From IMG/VR virus record IMGVR_UViG_3300038421_000080, positions 1 through 40,397 of that record: DNA of 40,397 bases. The stretch is one strand, 5' to 3'. This DNA is from a virus. Positions 14,980-21,434 of the stretch are shown piece after piece. Position numbers and translations under genes: made by a program. Position 1 is the first letter of the stretch. Each line of letters opens with the position of its first letter. The notes beneath the pieces are model-generated. The model was not told the origin of the DNA. It did not search any database and worked only from the letters and a program-made list of their open reading frames with translations.

Positions 14980-16089
14980 TCACTCTAGCAAGGTGAACTC
15001 CGGGGGAAGCGCGGGTCGCTTGTCCGACGACCGGACCAGCGTGGGCTCTCCCGGCGGCTTGTGAGCCAGGTTCTGCACCACCTCCTTTCCGACCAGCTTC
15101 TCCGCTTGGGCCGGGGACACCAGCACGCGCGGGGCTATCGCGTTTTCGTCCTTGGTCAGCTTCTTCAGCGCGGTGTAGGCCACCTTCTCGTCCTTCCAGG
15201 CGCGATGCTTGTTCCCGGCGACCACCTTCCAGCCAGGAATCTCCTGCCCCAGCGTCAGCAGTTTCTTCGCGTGCAGCTCCACCGCCTGCAGGAACGCCCG
15301 GATGCCGTCCGCGCGGTCCAGGAGCAGGAGCAGCTGGTCCCGCTGGAGCGTGTGGACCGGGGCGAACTCCTGCTGCGCCACGGCCAGGGCGTGCTTCTGC
15401 AGCTCGGGACACATCGCGGCGGCCGGGCACCAGGCGCACTGGTCGTCCCCCGGAATGAGCGGCGCGTCCGGGTCGAGCGCCAGCTTCGCGCGGATGGAGT
15501 AGTCGGAGGCCTTTGCCGCGAGGTCGCGGGTCGGCATCACGAACTCCTTCGCGCCACCGGCCCGGGGCTGGTGGATGACGAAGCGCACCTGGTCGTAGAT
15601 GCCGCCGAGCTGGTGGTGGAACCCGAGCCCGTACAGCTCCAGCTGCGGGTTACTCTCCACCTCGACGGGCACGTAGCCCAGCTTCAGGTCGAAGACCACC
15701 AGCTCCGTCTTCGTGAGGATGAAGAGGTCCGCGGTCCCCCACAGCGCGTCGCCCGGGATGTCGAGAGCGGGGCCGATGTTCACCTTCTCCTCGGTGTAGA
15801 GGATGCAGCTGGGGTTCTTCGCGCGATACGCCTTCACCCAGGTCACCGCCTCCTCGACCATCTCCACCATCTCCTGGGTCACGGGCACGTCGTTGAACCG
15901 CTCCCCGAGCCAGAAGCGCGGTCTCTTCCCGAGGCGCAGTGAGCGCTCGAAGAGCGTGTGCCCCGCGGTCCCGTTGTCGGCAGCCGTGCTGCTCGCCTCC
16001 ACTACCTCGGAGGCGAGCTGCACGCTGCCCGGGCACGCGAGCCAGCGCTTCGCTTGGGAGGGCGACAGCTTCGCGTGCTCGCCCATCAC
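14980..16089 (-). CDS. DUF2800 PD-(D/E)XK nuclease, Cas4/AddB-like
   Basis: This encodes 369 residues. The N-terminal LSPSQAKRWLACPGSVQL and the core GTADLFI...LVVFDLKLG (Asp121, Asp134, Lys136), followed by a QLELYGLG helix, define the RecB/Cas4-type nuclease fold. Cys19 together with Cys218, Cys221 and Cys227 (QCAWCPAAAMC) could hold an iron-sulfur cluster, as in Cas4 and AddB. DUF2800 genes typically sit beside DUF2815 and PolA genes, as here. It is probably a recombination or end-processing exonuclease. The start is GTG 16089 (GTGA overlap with the upstream stop) or the adjacent ATG 16086. Confidence 0.9.
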   Translation of the reverse strand: MMGEHAKLSPSQAKRWLACPGSVQLASEVVEASSTAADNGTAGHTLFERSLRLGKRPRFWLGERFNDVPVTQEMVEMVEEAVTWVKAYRAKNPSCILYTEEKVNIGPALDIPGDALWGTADLFILTKTELVVFDLKLGYVPVEVESNPQLELYGLGFHHQLGGIYDQVRFVIHQPRAGGAKEFVMPTRDLAAKASDYSIRAKLALDPDAPLIPGDDQCAWCPAAAMCPELQKHALAVAQQEFAPVHTLQRDQLLLLLDRADGIRAFLQAVELHAKKLLTLGQEIPGWKVVAGNKHRAWKDEKVAYTALKKLTKDENAIAPRVLVSPAQAEKLVGKEVVQNLAHKPPGEPTLVRSSDKRPALPPEFTLLE

Positions 16090-16517
16090 TGCGCTCCCAG
16101 CTTCAGCTGCACGTACAGCTCGGAGACCTTCTCCGGGGGCACGCTGCTCAGCGCCACGGGGGTGTTGTCGGGGAGGTACTTCTGCAGCATCTCGACGAGC
16201 GCGGCCTTCGAGGTCTTCGCGGCGTAGGCCACCGCCATCGCCTTCAGCTCTTCCGGCGTCACCTTCAGCGGCTCGGCCGGCGGTGGCGGGGTTTCCGACT
16301 TCTTCTCCTTCTTCGGCGGGTGCTCCAGCTTCGGCGCCTGGGGCGCTGGGCCAGCGACCACGCGCTCGGCGGCGGTGGCGATGACGGACAGCTTCGCGTC
16401 GATGGACTGCAGCAGCGTCACGAAGCCCTTCAGCAGCTCGGCGTGGACGTTGACGGCTTCGGCCTCGATGCGCTTCACGGTCTTCCTGCTCACGTTGCGG
16501 ATTCCGGGTTTCGGCAT
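16086..16517 (-). CDS. Hypothetical two-domain helical early protein
   Basis: This encodes 143 residues from ATG 16517 with a strong AGGAGAGAGG site. An N-terminal helical segment with basic residues (about 1-50) is joined by a flexible Pro/Lys/Glu linker (about 56-84) to a C-terminal helical domain (about 85-143). The linker suggests tethering of two binding functions. No catalytic motif is present and the family is not recognised. It directly precedes the DUF2800 nuclease with a 4-base overlap. Confidence 0.7.
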   Translation of the reverse strand: MPKPGIRNVSRKTVKRIEAEAVNVHAELLKGFVTLLQSIDAKLSVIATAAERVVAGPAPQAPKLEHPPKKEKKSETPPPPAEPLKVTPEELKAMAVAYAAKTSKAALVEMLQKYLPDNTPVALSSVPPEKVSELYVQLKLGAQ

Positions 16518-16570
16518 TTCCTCTCTCCTGTCGTTTCGGGTTTAGGGGACGGCCCTACCAGCGGCTACCA

Positions 16571-16798
16571 CTACGGAGTGCCGCGTTCCGACTTCTCCTT
16601 CTCTTCCAGCGCCTTCATCATCGACTTCCGGTACACGGTCTCATAGTCCAGGTGCTTGTCGAGGAAGAGGTTCGCCCAGCGATACCCGCAGCTCAGTCCG
16701 CAGAAGCGTCCGTCGCCGTAGCCTCCGAAAACGGAGCGGTACGTCGGCTGGGGGAACCTCGTCCGGCGCAGCATCCTTCCGCAATAGAGGCAGTGCAT
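16571..16798 (-). CDS. Small zinc-finger-like early protein
   Basis: This encodes 75 residues beginning MHCLYCGRML. CxxC (Cys3, Cys6) pairs with FCGLSC (about Cys33, Cys37) to make a likely four-cysteine zinc ribbon. A basic helical tail (VYRKSMMKALEEKEKSERGTP) follows. Such proteins can bind nucleic acid or host factors. It starts one base after the end of the upstream DUF6011 gene, so the early genes form one transcript. Confidence 0.7.
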   Translation of the reverse strand: MHCLYCGRMLRRTRFPQPTYRSVFGGYGDGRFCGLSCGYRWANLFLDKHLDYETVYRKSMMKALEEKEKSERGTP

Positions 16799-16799
16799 G

Positions 16800-17243
16800 T
16801 CACATCCTCCCTGCGCAGACCGGGCCGATGCCGGCTGCGATGGACTCCGGGGTGGTCAGGTCGCGCCCGCAGCGGCAGCAGGTGCCCAGGTGCCAGAACT
16901 CCACCTGGTCGAGGCTCGACACGGCCGGGGACTGCAGCTGCTTCAGCAGCCAGGCGATGACCGCCCCGGCCTCCGCGCCCCACCCGGTCTTGTTCAGCTT
17001 GAAGCCCCAGGTGCCGGCGCGCTCGTAGAGGAAGCCCAGGTACTTGTAGTCGGAGGTGTTGTCGGGGCCGACGAGCATCTTCACGAAGAAGCCCTTGCGC
17101 TCGTCGAGGTTCCGCGGCGGGGCCTCGGTCACCTGGAAGGTCTTGCGTGCGCCGGTCTTCTTCGAGACCAGTGTGAAGGTTGCGTAGCCGCCGAAGAGGA
17201 ACTGCTTCATCGCCGCGGACGTGGTGAGCTGAGCGGAGGTCAT
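16800..17243 (-). CDS. Early protein with C-terminal DUF6011 zinc-binding motif
   Basis: This encodes 147 residues. The last 27 carry CCRCGRDLTTPESIAAGIGP followed by Cys143, the hallmark of the DUF6011 domain found in many phage and actinobacterial proteins, presumed to bind zinc. The N-terminal about 110 residues look like a mixed alpha/beta domain (FGGYATFTLVSKKTGARKTF, FFVKMLVGPDNTSDYKYLGF), which in known DUF6011 proteins is an uncharacterised companion region. Its function is unknown. It sits second in the leftward early transcript. Confidence 0.8.
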   Translation of the reverse strand: MTSAQLTTSAAMKQFLFGGYATFTLVSKKTGARKTFQVTEAPPRNLDERKGFFVKMLVGPDNTSDYKYLGFLYERAGTWGFKLNKTGWGAEAGAVIAWLLKQLQSPAVSSLDQVEFWHLGTCCRCGRDLTTPESIAAGIGPVCAGRM

Positions 17244-17245
17244 GG

Positions 17246-17746
17246 CTAGCGCCCCTTCTTCAGCTGCCGGATGGCTTCGGCGGGCCCGCCGATGTAGCCT
17301 GCGCTCTTCCCGCCCCGCCGATGGTACTCGTCGTTTGCCGCGGAAATGAAGTTCCAGCTGCGCAGGTCCACGTGCGACGGAACCTCGCTCGCCATCCGAA
17401 CGATGATGGGGTCCTTCGTCAGGGATGCCGCCTCGTCGTACCAGGTGCCCGCGGGCGGCAGGTCATTGGGGACCAGCACCTCGACGACGCCCCACCGCGG
17501 TGCGCAGACCATGCAGTGGTCGATGAAGGGATTCCGGTGCGCCTCGCCGTTGCAGGGCTTCTCGACGATGTGGAAGTGCGCGCGCAGGATGGACTGGACG
17601 CGGCGGGCCAGCGCTCCGCGCTCCTTGCAGAGAGGAGCGTTCTTCCCGTGGAGGAGGATGTGGCCGCTCGGGAAACGGCAGGCGCTGCGGGGGGAGACCT
17701 TGCACTTCGGGCAGGGGACATCGCGGTGCTTCACGGTGACGGTCAC
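17246..17746 (-). CDS. First leftward early gene, cysteine/histidine-rich protein
   Basis: This encodes 166 residues from GTG 17746, preceded by AAAGGAA. The N-terminus holds CPKC (Cys12, Cys15), Cys23, His29, His33 and Cys40, and a second cluster Cys65, His70, His77, Cys78 and Cys81, so two metal sites are likely. The C-terminal half (VPNDLPPAGTWYDEAASLTKDPIIVRM) is not recognised. As the promoter-proximal gene it should be made at once after infection, a position where phages often place proteins that act on the host. No specific function can be read from the sequence. Confidence 0.75.
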   Translation of the reverse strand: MTVTVKHRDVPCPKCKVSPRSACRFPSGHILLHGKNAPLCKERGALARRVQSILRAHFHIVEKPCNGEAHRNPFIDHCMVCAPRWGVVEVLVPNDLPPAGTWYDEAASLTKDPIIVRMASEVPSHVDLRSWNFISAANDEYHRRGGKSAGYIGGPAEAIRQLKKGR

Positions 17747-17788
17747 GGTTCGGTTCCTTTCCGGTCAGGGTGGGTGCTTCGGCCTTGC

Positions 17789-17817
17789 ATTATAGGGACT
17801 TGACCACAATGCGTCAA
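17789..17817 (-). promoter_or_regulatory. Leftward early sigma70 promoter
   Basis: On the minus strand TTGACG (17817-17812), a 17-base spacer and a perfect TATAAT (17794-17789) form a strong sigma70 promoter. Transcription should start near 17782 and reach GTG 17746 after about 36 bases. Its -35 box lies within the spacer of the opposing promoter. Confidence 0.9.
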
Positions 17818-17828
17818 CCCCGTAAAAT
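17800..17828 (+). promoter_or_regulatory. Rightward sigma70 promoter for the helicase
   Basis: TTGACC (17800-17805), a 17-base spacer and TAAAAT (17823-17828) precede the helicase ATG at 17865. Transcription should start near 17835. It overlaps the leftward promoter, so two polymerases cannot occupy both at once. Its -10 is one base weaker than that of the leftward promoter. Confidence 0.88.
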
Positions 17829-17864
17829 GCCTGCCCGAAGCACCTACCCTAACGGAGACCATAC

Positions 17865-19202
17865 ATGACCACTCTGACAGCAGACCAGGAACAGGCGAAA
17901 GCGAAGTTCCAGGAGTTCCTGAAGAACGACGAGGCCACTGCCTTCCTCCTGGAGGGCGGGGCCGGCGTGGGGAAGACCTTCCTCGTCGGGCAGCTGCTCC
18001 TGGACTTCGACGGCTCCCTGTGCGTCTGCACTCCCACGCACAAGGCGACCAATGTCATCAGGAGGAAGCTGGACGCCTTCGGCATCGACTGGACCCGCGG
18101 GTATGACCCGTATTCCTACCACGGGGAGTGCGTCACCGGGACCACCGCGCAGCTGCTCGGCATCGGGCCCGTGGTGACGGAAGACCAGGACTCGAAGAAG
18201 GTGAAGTTCGGACGGGCGAACAAGGGCATCCTCTCGAAGTTCACCCCGCGGCTGCTGGTCATCGACGAGGTGTCGATGCTCGGATGGAACGACTTCCGTG
18301 AGCTGATGAAGCACGGGAAGGCCAGCGGCATGAAGATTCTAGCGGTCGGAGACGCCGGCCAGCTCCCGCCCGTCCAGGCCGAGCGCATCCCCTTCGAGAA
18401 GTTCGTCCACAAGGCGACGCTGCGCCAGGTGGTCCGGCAGGCCGAAGGCTCGGCCATCATCCAGGTCGGCTGGGCCATCCGGGAAGACCAGTCCTGGAGA
18501 GACATCCACGGCCCCGGCGTGCGCGTCGAGTCCCGGCTGCAGGATGCCTTCCTGGAGGCAGTGCAGGCGCCTGGCGAGCGCCCCGAGGAAGAGCGCGAGG
18601 TTTTCATCGCTTACCGCAACGTCGTCGTGAACACCGTGCAGGAAGCCGCTTGCCAGAAACTCTACGGGCACGGACGGAAGGAGTTCGCCCCGGGCGAGCT
18701 GGTGCTCTCCGAGACCAACCTCTACCGGGCGAAGACCCTGCTGTGCGCCAACCAGGACGAGCTGGTGGTGGTCGAGTTCCACGAAGACGAGCGCGACGAG
18801 CAGATGGGCGTGCCCGTCACCCTGCGCCACCGTCGTAGCTCGACCAGCATCACGGGCTCCTTCCGCGCGCACTACCTCTCGCCGGAAGAGCTGGCCGACC
18901 CCAAGCACCCGTACAACGTCGAGCTGAAGCGCCTGGAGGCGGAAGCGCAGGAGCTGCAGGCCCAGGTGAAGGCTGGCGCGAAGCATCTCGATTCCCAGCG
19001 TCGGCAGGCGTGGGTGAACTTCTTCAGCTGGCGCGACACCACGGTCATCAGCTTCCGCCACCCCTTCGCCATCACCAGCCACAAGTCGCAGGGCTCAACC
19101 TATCGCGCGGTCTTCGTCGCGGCGAACGACTTCGCGAAGTTCGGGAAGCACGGGCTCTATGTGGCCGTCACCCGGCCGAAGGAAGAGCTGGTCTACTGCT
19201 AA
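17865..19202 (+). CDS. SF1 helicase, Dda/RecD-like
   Basis: This encodes 445 residues and is the only plus-strand gene. Motif I is GGAGVGKT (about 31-38), motif II VIDEVSML (about 133-140), motif III GDAGQLPPV (about 162-170), with QVVRQAEGSAI resembling motif IV. Motif V is AITSHKSQGSTY (about 406-417) and motif VI LYVAVTRPKEEL. The UvrD_C_2-type C-terminus matches T4 Dda and the RecD family, which move 5' to 3' on ssDNA. A coiled region (about 345-385) interrupts the C-terminal half. It probably helps replication start or recombination. Its stop overlaps the stop of the convergent late gene by two bases. Confidence 0.95.
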   Translation: MTTLTADQEQAKAKFQEFLKNDEATAFLLEGGAGVGKTFLVGQLLLDFDGSLCVCTPTHKATNVIRRKLDAFGIDWTRGYDPYSYHGECVTGTTAQLLGIGPVVTEDQDSKKVKFGRANKGILSKFTPRLLVIDEVSMLGWNDFRELMKHGKASGMKILAVGDAGQLPPVQAERIPFEKFVHKATLRQVVRQAEGSAIIQVGWAIREDQSWRDIHGPGVRVESRLQDAFLEAVQAPGERPEEEREVFIAYRNVVVNTVQEAACQKLYGHGRKEFAPGELVLSETNLYRAKTLLCANQDELVVVEFHEDERDEQMGVPVTLRHRRSSTSITGSFRAHYLSPEELADPKHPYNVELKRLEAEAQELQAQVKAGAKHLDSQRRQAWVNFFSWRDTTVISFRHPFAITSHKSQGSTYRAVFVAANDFAKFGKHGLYVAVTRPKEELVYC

Positions 19203-19423
19203 ACCACCACGGTGTTCGAGGGCGGGGAGGAGACTCCCCGCCCGTCTTCTGTGTGTGCCACGTAGGCCCGGGCCACGTAGAGGCGGAAGCCGATGCCGCC
19301 CAGGAACTCGGGCACCACCTGGTTGTCCGCCTGCTCGTTCTTCAGCTGGCCCGTCCACCGACCACTCCCGGCCGGCACGCCGGGTGGGTTGGCATAGTCG
19401 GTCATCAGAACGATGTCGGCCAT
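19199..19423 (-). CDS. Last late gene, small tail-appendage-like protein
   Basis: This encodes 74 residues from ATG 19423, four bases after the upstream stop, with only a weak GAG ribosome site. The C-terminal half (FRLYVARAYVAHTEDGRGVSS then PPSNTVVV) resembles the closing strands of a fibronectin type III-like domain, so a small beta-sandwich appendage is likely. No terminator follows. The stop lies inside the 3' end of the opposing helicase gene. Confidence 0.6.
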   Translation of the reverse strand: MADIVLMTDYANPPGVPAGSGRWTGQLKNEQADNQVVPEFLGGIGFRLYVARAYVAHTEDGRGVSSPPSNTVVV

Positions 19424-19427
19424 TTCG

Positions 19428-20417
19428 TTAGCTCATGTTCACGGTAGTGTTGAAAGGGATGATGAGCGAGCCCACGGTGATGTAGGCGATATTGTTCTCG
19501 CTGTCGCGAATCGTGGACCCGGTGACGCAGGGAGAAGTTCCCGTGCTGGTCTGCATCACCGTCGTGCCCAGGTCCGGGACCCGACCTCGCCCGTAGAGGG
19601 AGCTGCTGTAGGAGATGAAAATCCAGGAAGGGAAGGAGGCGTAGGTTCCTCGAATCGGGTCCACGGATGGCGCACCGGGCTGTGCGACGCCCAGGTACTG
19701 AATCGCCGCGGTGTTCACCGGGGACCTTGTGTTATTCGAGGAAGACTGAAGATTGACTGGAGTCGTAACATTGACCCCACCAGAATGCACGCTGAAGGTC
19801 CACACCGGAACCGCATCCGAAGCGTGATGGCCGACTGTTGCCATACACGCCAGCGCGAACTCCGCGAAACCGCCGCCCCCGGAACGCGCGCTGAAGATGA
19901 AGAAGTCTCCCGTGGAAGACAGAATTCCGTGCAGTCGATGCAGTGTGGCAGTGGAGGAATGGCTGAATGCAGAAGCCGTTCCTCCCCACATCCAGCTGTC
20001 CGAGGAGGTGGGGTTGGCGGTGGTGGAGCCCCCGGAGAACGCGGTCTTCGCGAAGATGAAGCTTCCGCTGTAGTCGTTCGACCCATCGAAGGTGATGAGC
20101 AGCTGCACCTTGATGCCGGACGACAGGGTGGGAGACTCCAGCACCATCCAGGAATGCGGGTTCGAGGCGCTGCCCCGGACGATTTTTGCCGGGGTGTACG
20201 TGGTGGTCCAGCGGTCCACCCCGTCGAGCCCGGCAGCCGAGCCGTCCGAGCTGCCCTTCACGGTCCAGTGCCCGTTGGCCCCGGGAGAGCCAGCCCCGCC
20301 GGTCAGGAACTCCTTGATGGCCCACAGCCGCTGGCGCGCCTGGTCGAGCACGTCTGCCGGGGTGTAGACGTTGAAGCTTGAACCGAACTGCCAGCCGGCC
20401 TTTTCGTAGGAAGCCAC
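19428..20417 (-). CDS. Tail appendage protein, probable receptor-binding
   Basis: This encodes 329 residues from GTG 20417, with AGGTGACGA upstream. The N-terminus (1-40) contains a helical YTPADVLDQARQRLWAIKEFL. The remainder is a large beta-rich domain with HWTVKGSSDGSAAGLDGVD, HSWMVLESPTLSSGIKVQLL and many Ser, Thr and Gly residues, like uncharacterised phage tail proteins. Such domains are often at fibre or spike tips. DNA around 19730-19960 is less GC-rich than its surroundings, a common feature of swapped host-range modules. Confidence 0.75.
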   Translation of the reverse strand: MASYEKAGWQFGSSFNVYTPADVLDQARQRLWAIKEFLTGGAGSPGANGHWTVKGSSDGSAAGLDGVDRWTTTYTPAKIVRGSASNPHSWMVLESPTLSSGIKVQLLITFDGSNDYSGSFIFAKTAFSGGSTTANPTSSDSWMWGGTASAFSHSSTATLHRLHGILSSTGDFFIFSARSGGGGFAEFALACMATVGHHASDAVPVWTFSVHSGGVNVTTPVNLQSSSNNTRSPVNTAAIQYLGVAQPGAPSVDPIRGTYASFPSWIFISYSSSLYGRGRVPDLGTTVMQTSTGTSPCVTGSTIRDSENNIAYITVGSLIIPFNTTVNMS

Positions 20418-20420
20418 TCG

Positions 20421-20849
20421 TCACCTCGTCAGCACGTAGGGGATGGACCAGGAGCCGTCGCCCAGCGACTCCGTGACACCGATGAGAACTCCCTCTCGGT
20501 ACAGCTTCACAGTCTGTCGGGGAGGAGCGGTTCCTCGGAAGGTCTCGACCTCACCCACCGTGGACTCGGTGAGCGGGTAGTCGATGGTGGGGGCAGCCGG
20601 CGCGTCCATCACCCGGCGCTGGTAGCCCAGCAGGTGCGCCAGAATCTTGTGCCCCGAGGGCACCGCATCGACCAGGTGGATGCCGCTCCCGTCCACGGTG
20701 TAGTCCGCCACGGGTGCGAGCAGCACCCCATCCACCGCCACCAGCCAGCAGTCCGCCGGGTAGAGCGCGGCAAAGGCTGCCGGCTCGGCCAGCAGCGAAG
20801 TGCTGCCCGTGGTCGTCCAGCCCCAGCTGAGAATCGGGTGGAAGGGCAC
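20421..20849 (-). CDS. Tail appendage protein with module shared with the upstream fibre gene
   Basis: This encodes 142 residues from GTG 20849 with AGGAG upstream. Residues 10-75 carry WLVAVDGVLLAPVADYTVDG ... LLGYQ, which parallels the C-terminal module of the preceding gene (YIVTVNGVVLSPTTDFVV ... CFGYQ). The C-terminal half (from about 85) has an Ig-like look (STVGEVETFRGTAPPRQTVKL, WSIPYVLTR). It is likely a fibre segment or adaptor. Confidence 0.75.
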   Translation of the reverse strand: MPFHPILSWGWTTTGSTSLLAEPAAFAALYPADCWLVAVDGVLLAPVADYTVDGSGIHLVDAVPSGHKILAHLLGYQRRVMDAPAAPTIDYPLTESTVGEVETFRGTAPPRQTVKLYREGVLIGVTESLGDGSWSIPYVLTR

Positions 20850-20858
20850 GGAGCGCTC

Positions 20859-21434
20859 CTACTGCTGGTAGCCGAAGCAGCGCACCACCACCTTCGCGGA
20901 GACCGCGGGCGGGGTCGTGAACGTGATGGTCCAGGGGTCACCCGGCGCCACCACGAAGTCGGTCGTCGGGGACAGCACCACCCCGTTCACCGTGACGATG
21001 TAGAAGTCATTGTTCTGCAGCGTGGCTCCGTCGATGTCGAAGGTGTCGGTGCTCCCGTCCCCGAGCACATCCCACCGCTGGGGCACGAAGGAGACCTTCT
21101 CGTCGAGCTGCTGTGCGAGCATCGTCAGCTTGTCCAGGGCGCGCTCGTGGACCTCGGCGCTGAAGGCCCCGCCGGCCTGGTAGTCCACCTCCTGGGTTGC
21201 CGGCACGTCGCGCACCACCTCGACCGCAGCTCCGTTTGCCGGGGCGGTGGTGAAGGTGAAGGTCCCGCCAGGAGAGCTGTCCTGGTCAGCGTTCAGGGCG
21301 ACCGTGCCCCCGGCCTCCGCGCCATTCACCAGGCCCTTCACCCAGCTCTGGTCGTAGCACTTGAAGGTGAAGGTGTAGATGGTGGTCGAGCCATTCCCGG
21401 TGAACGTGTTCCTGACCGTGGTCGAGGTGAGCAT
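20859..21434 (-). CDS. Tail fibre, T7-type N-terminal attachment domain
   Basis: This encodes 191 residues with ATG 21434 immediately after the stop of the giant gene and AAGGAG nine bases upstream. Residues 1-120 follow the T7-like fibre N-terminal pattern: NTFTGNGSTTIYTFTFKCYD, TFTFTTAPANGAAVEVVRDVP, QEVDYQAGGAFSAEVHERALD and KLTMLAQQLDEKV. That domain docks the fibre to the tail. The last 70 residues form a module ending CFGYQQ. The fibre is short, so the distal parts are probably supplied by the next genes. Confidence 0.88.
   Translation of the reverse strand: MLTSTTVRNTFTGNGSTTIYTFTFKCYDQSWVKGLVNGAEAGGTVALNADQDSSPGGTFTFTTAPANGAAVEVVRDVPATQEVDYQAGGAFSAEVHERALDKLTMLAQQLDEKVSFVPQRWDVLGDGSTDTFDIDGATLQNNDFYIVTVNGVVLSPTTDFVVAPGDPWTITFTTPPAVSAKVVVRCFGYQQ

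Larger units (their letters stand above)
17772..17857. promoter_or_regulatory. Two-fold symmetric divergent promoter region
   Basis: Both early promoters and both leaders are mirrored around one axis at 17808.5. GGTGCTTCGG (17773-17782) mirrors CCGAAGCACC (17835-17844) exactly, and TTGAC (17800-17804) mirrors GTCAA (17813-17817). Comparing the two half-sequences outward from GTCAA gives about 32 identities in 41 positions by hand count. The inner TTGAC-N8-GTCAA dyad overlaps both -35 boxes and could also be an operator. Confidence 0.8.

Noticed and set aside
14980-16089. CRISPR Cas4
   Set aside because: The nuclease core and cysteines are Cas4-like, but length and neighbours fit the phage DUF2800 family and no other cas gene exists.
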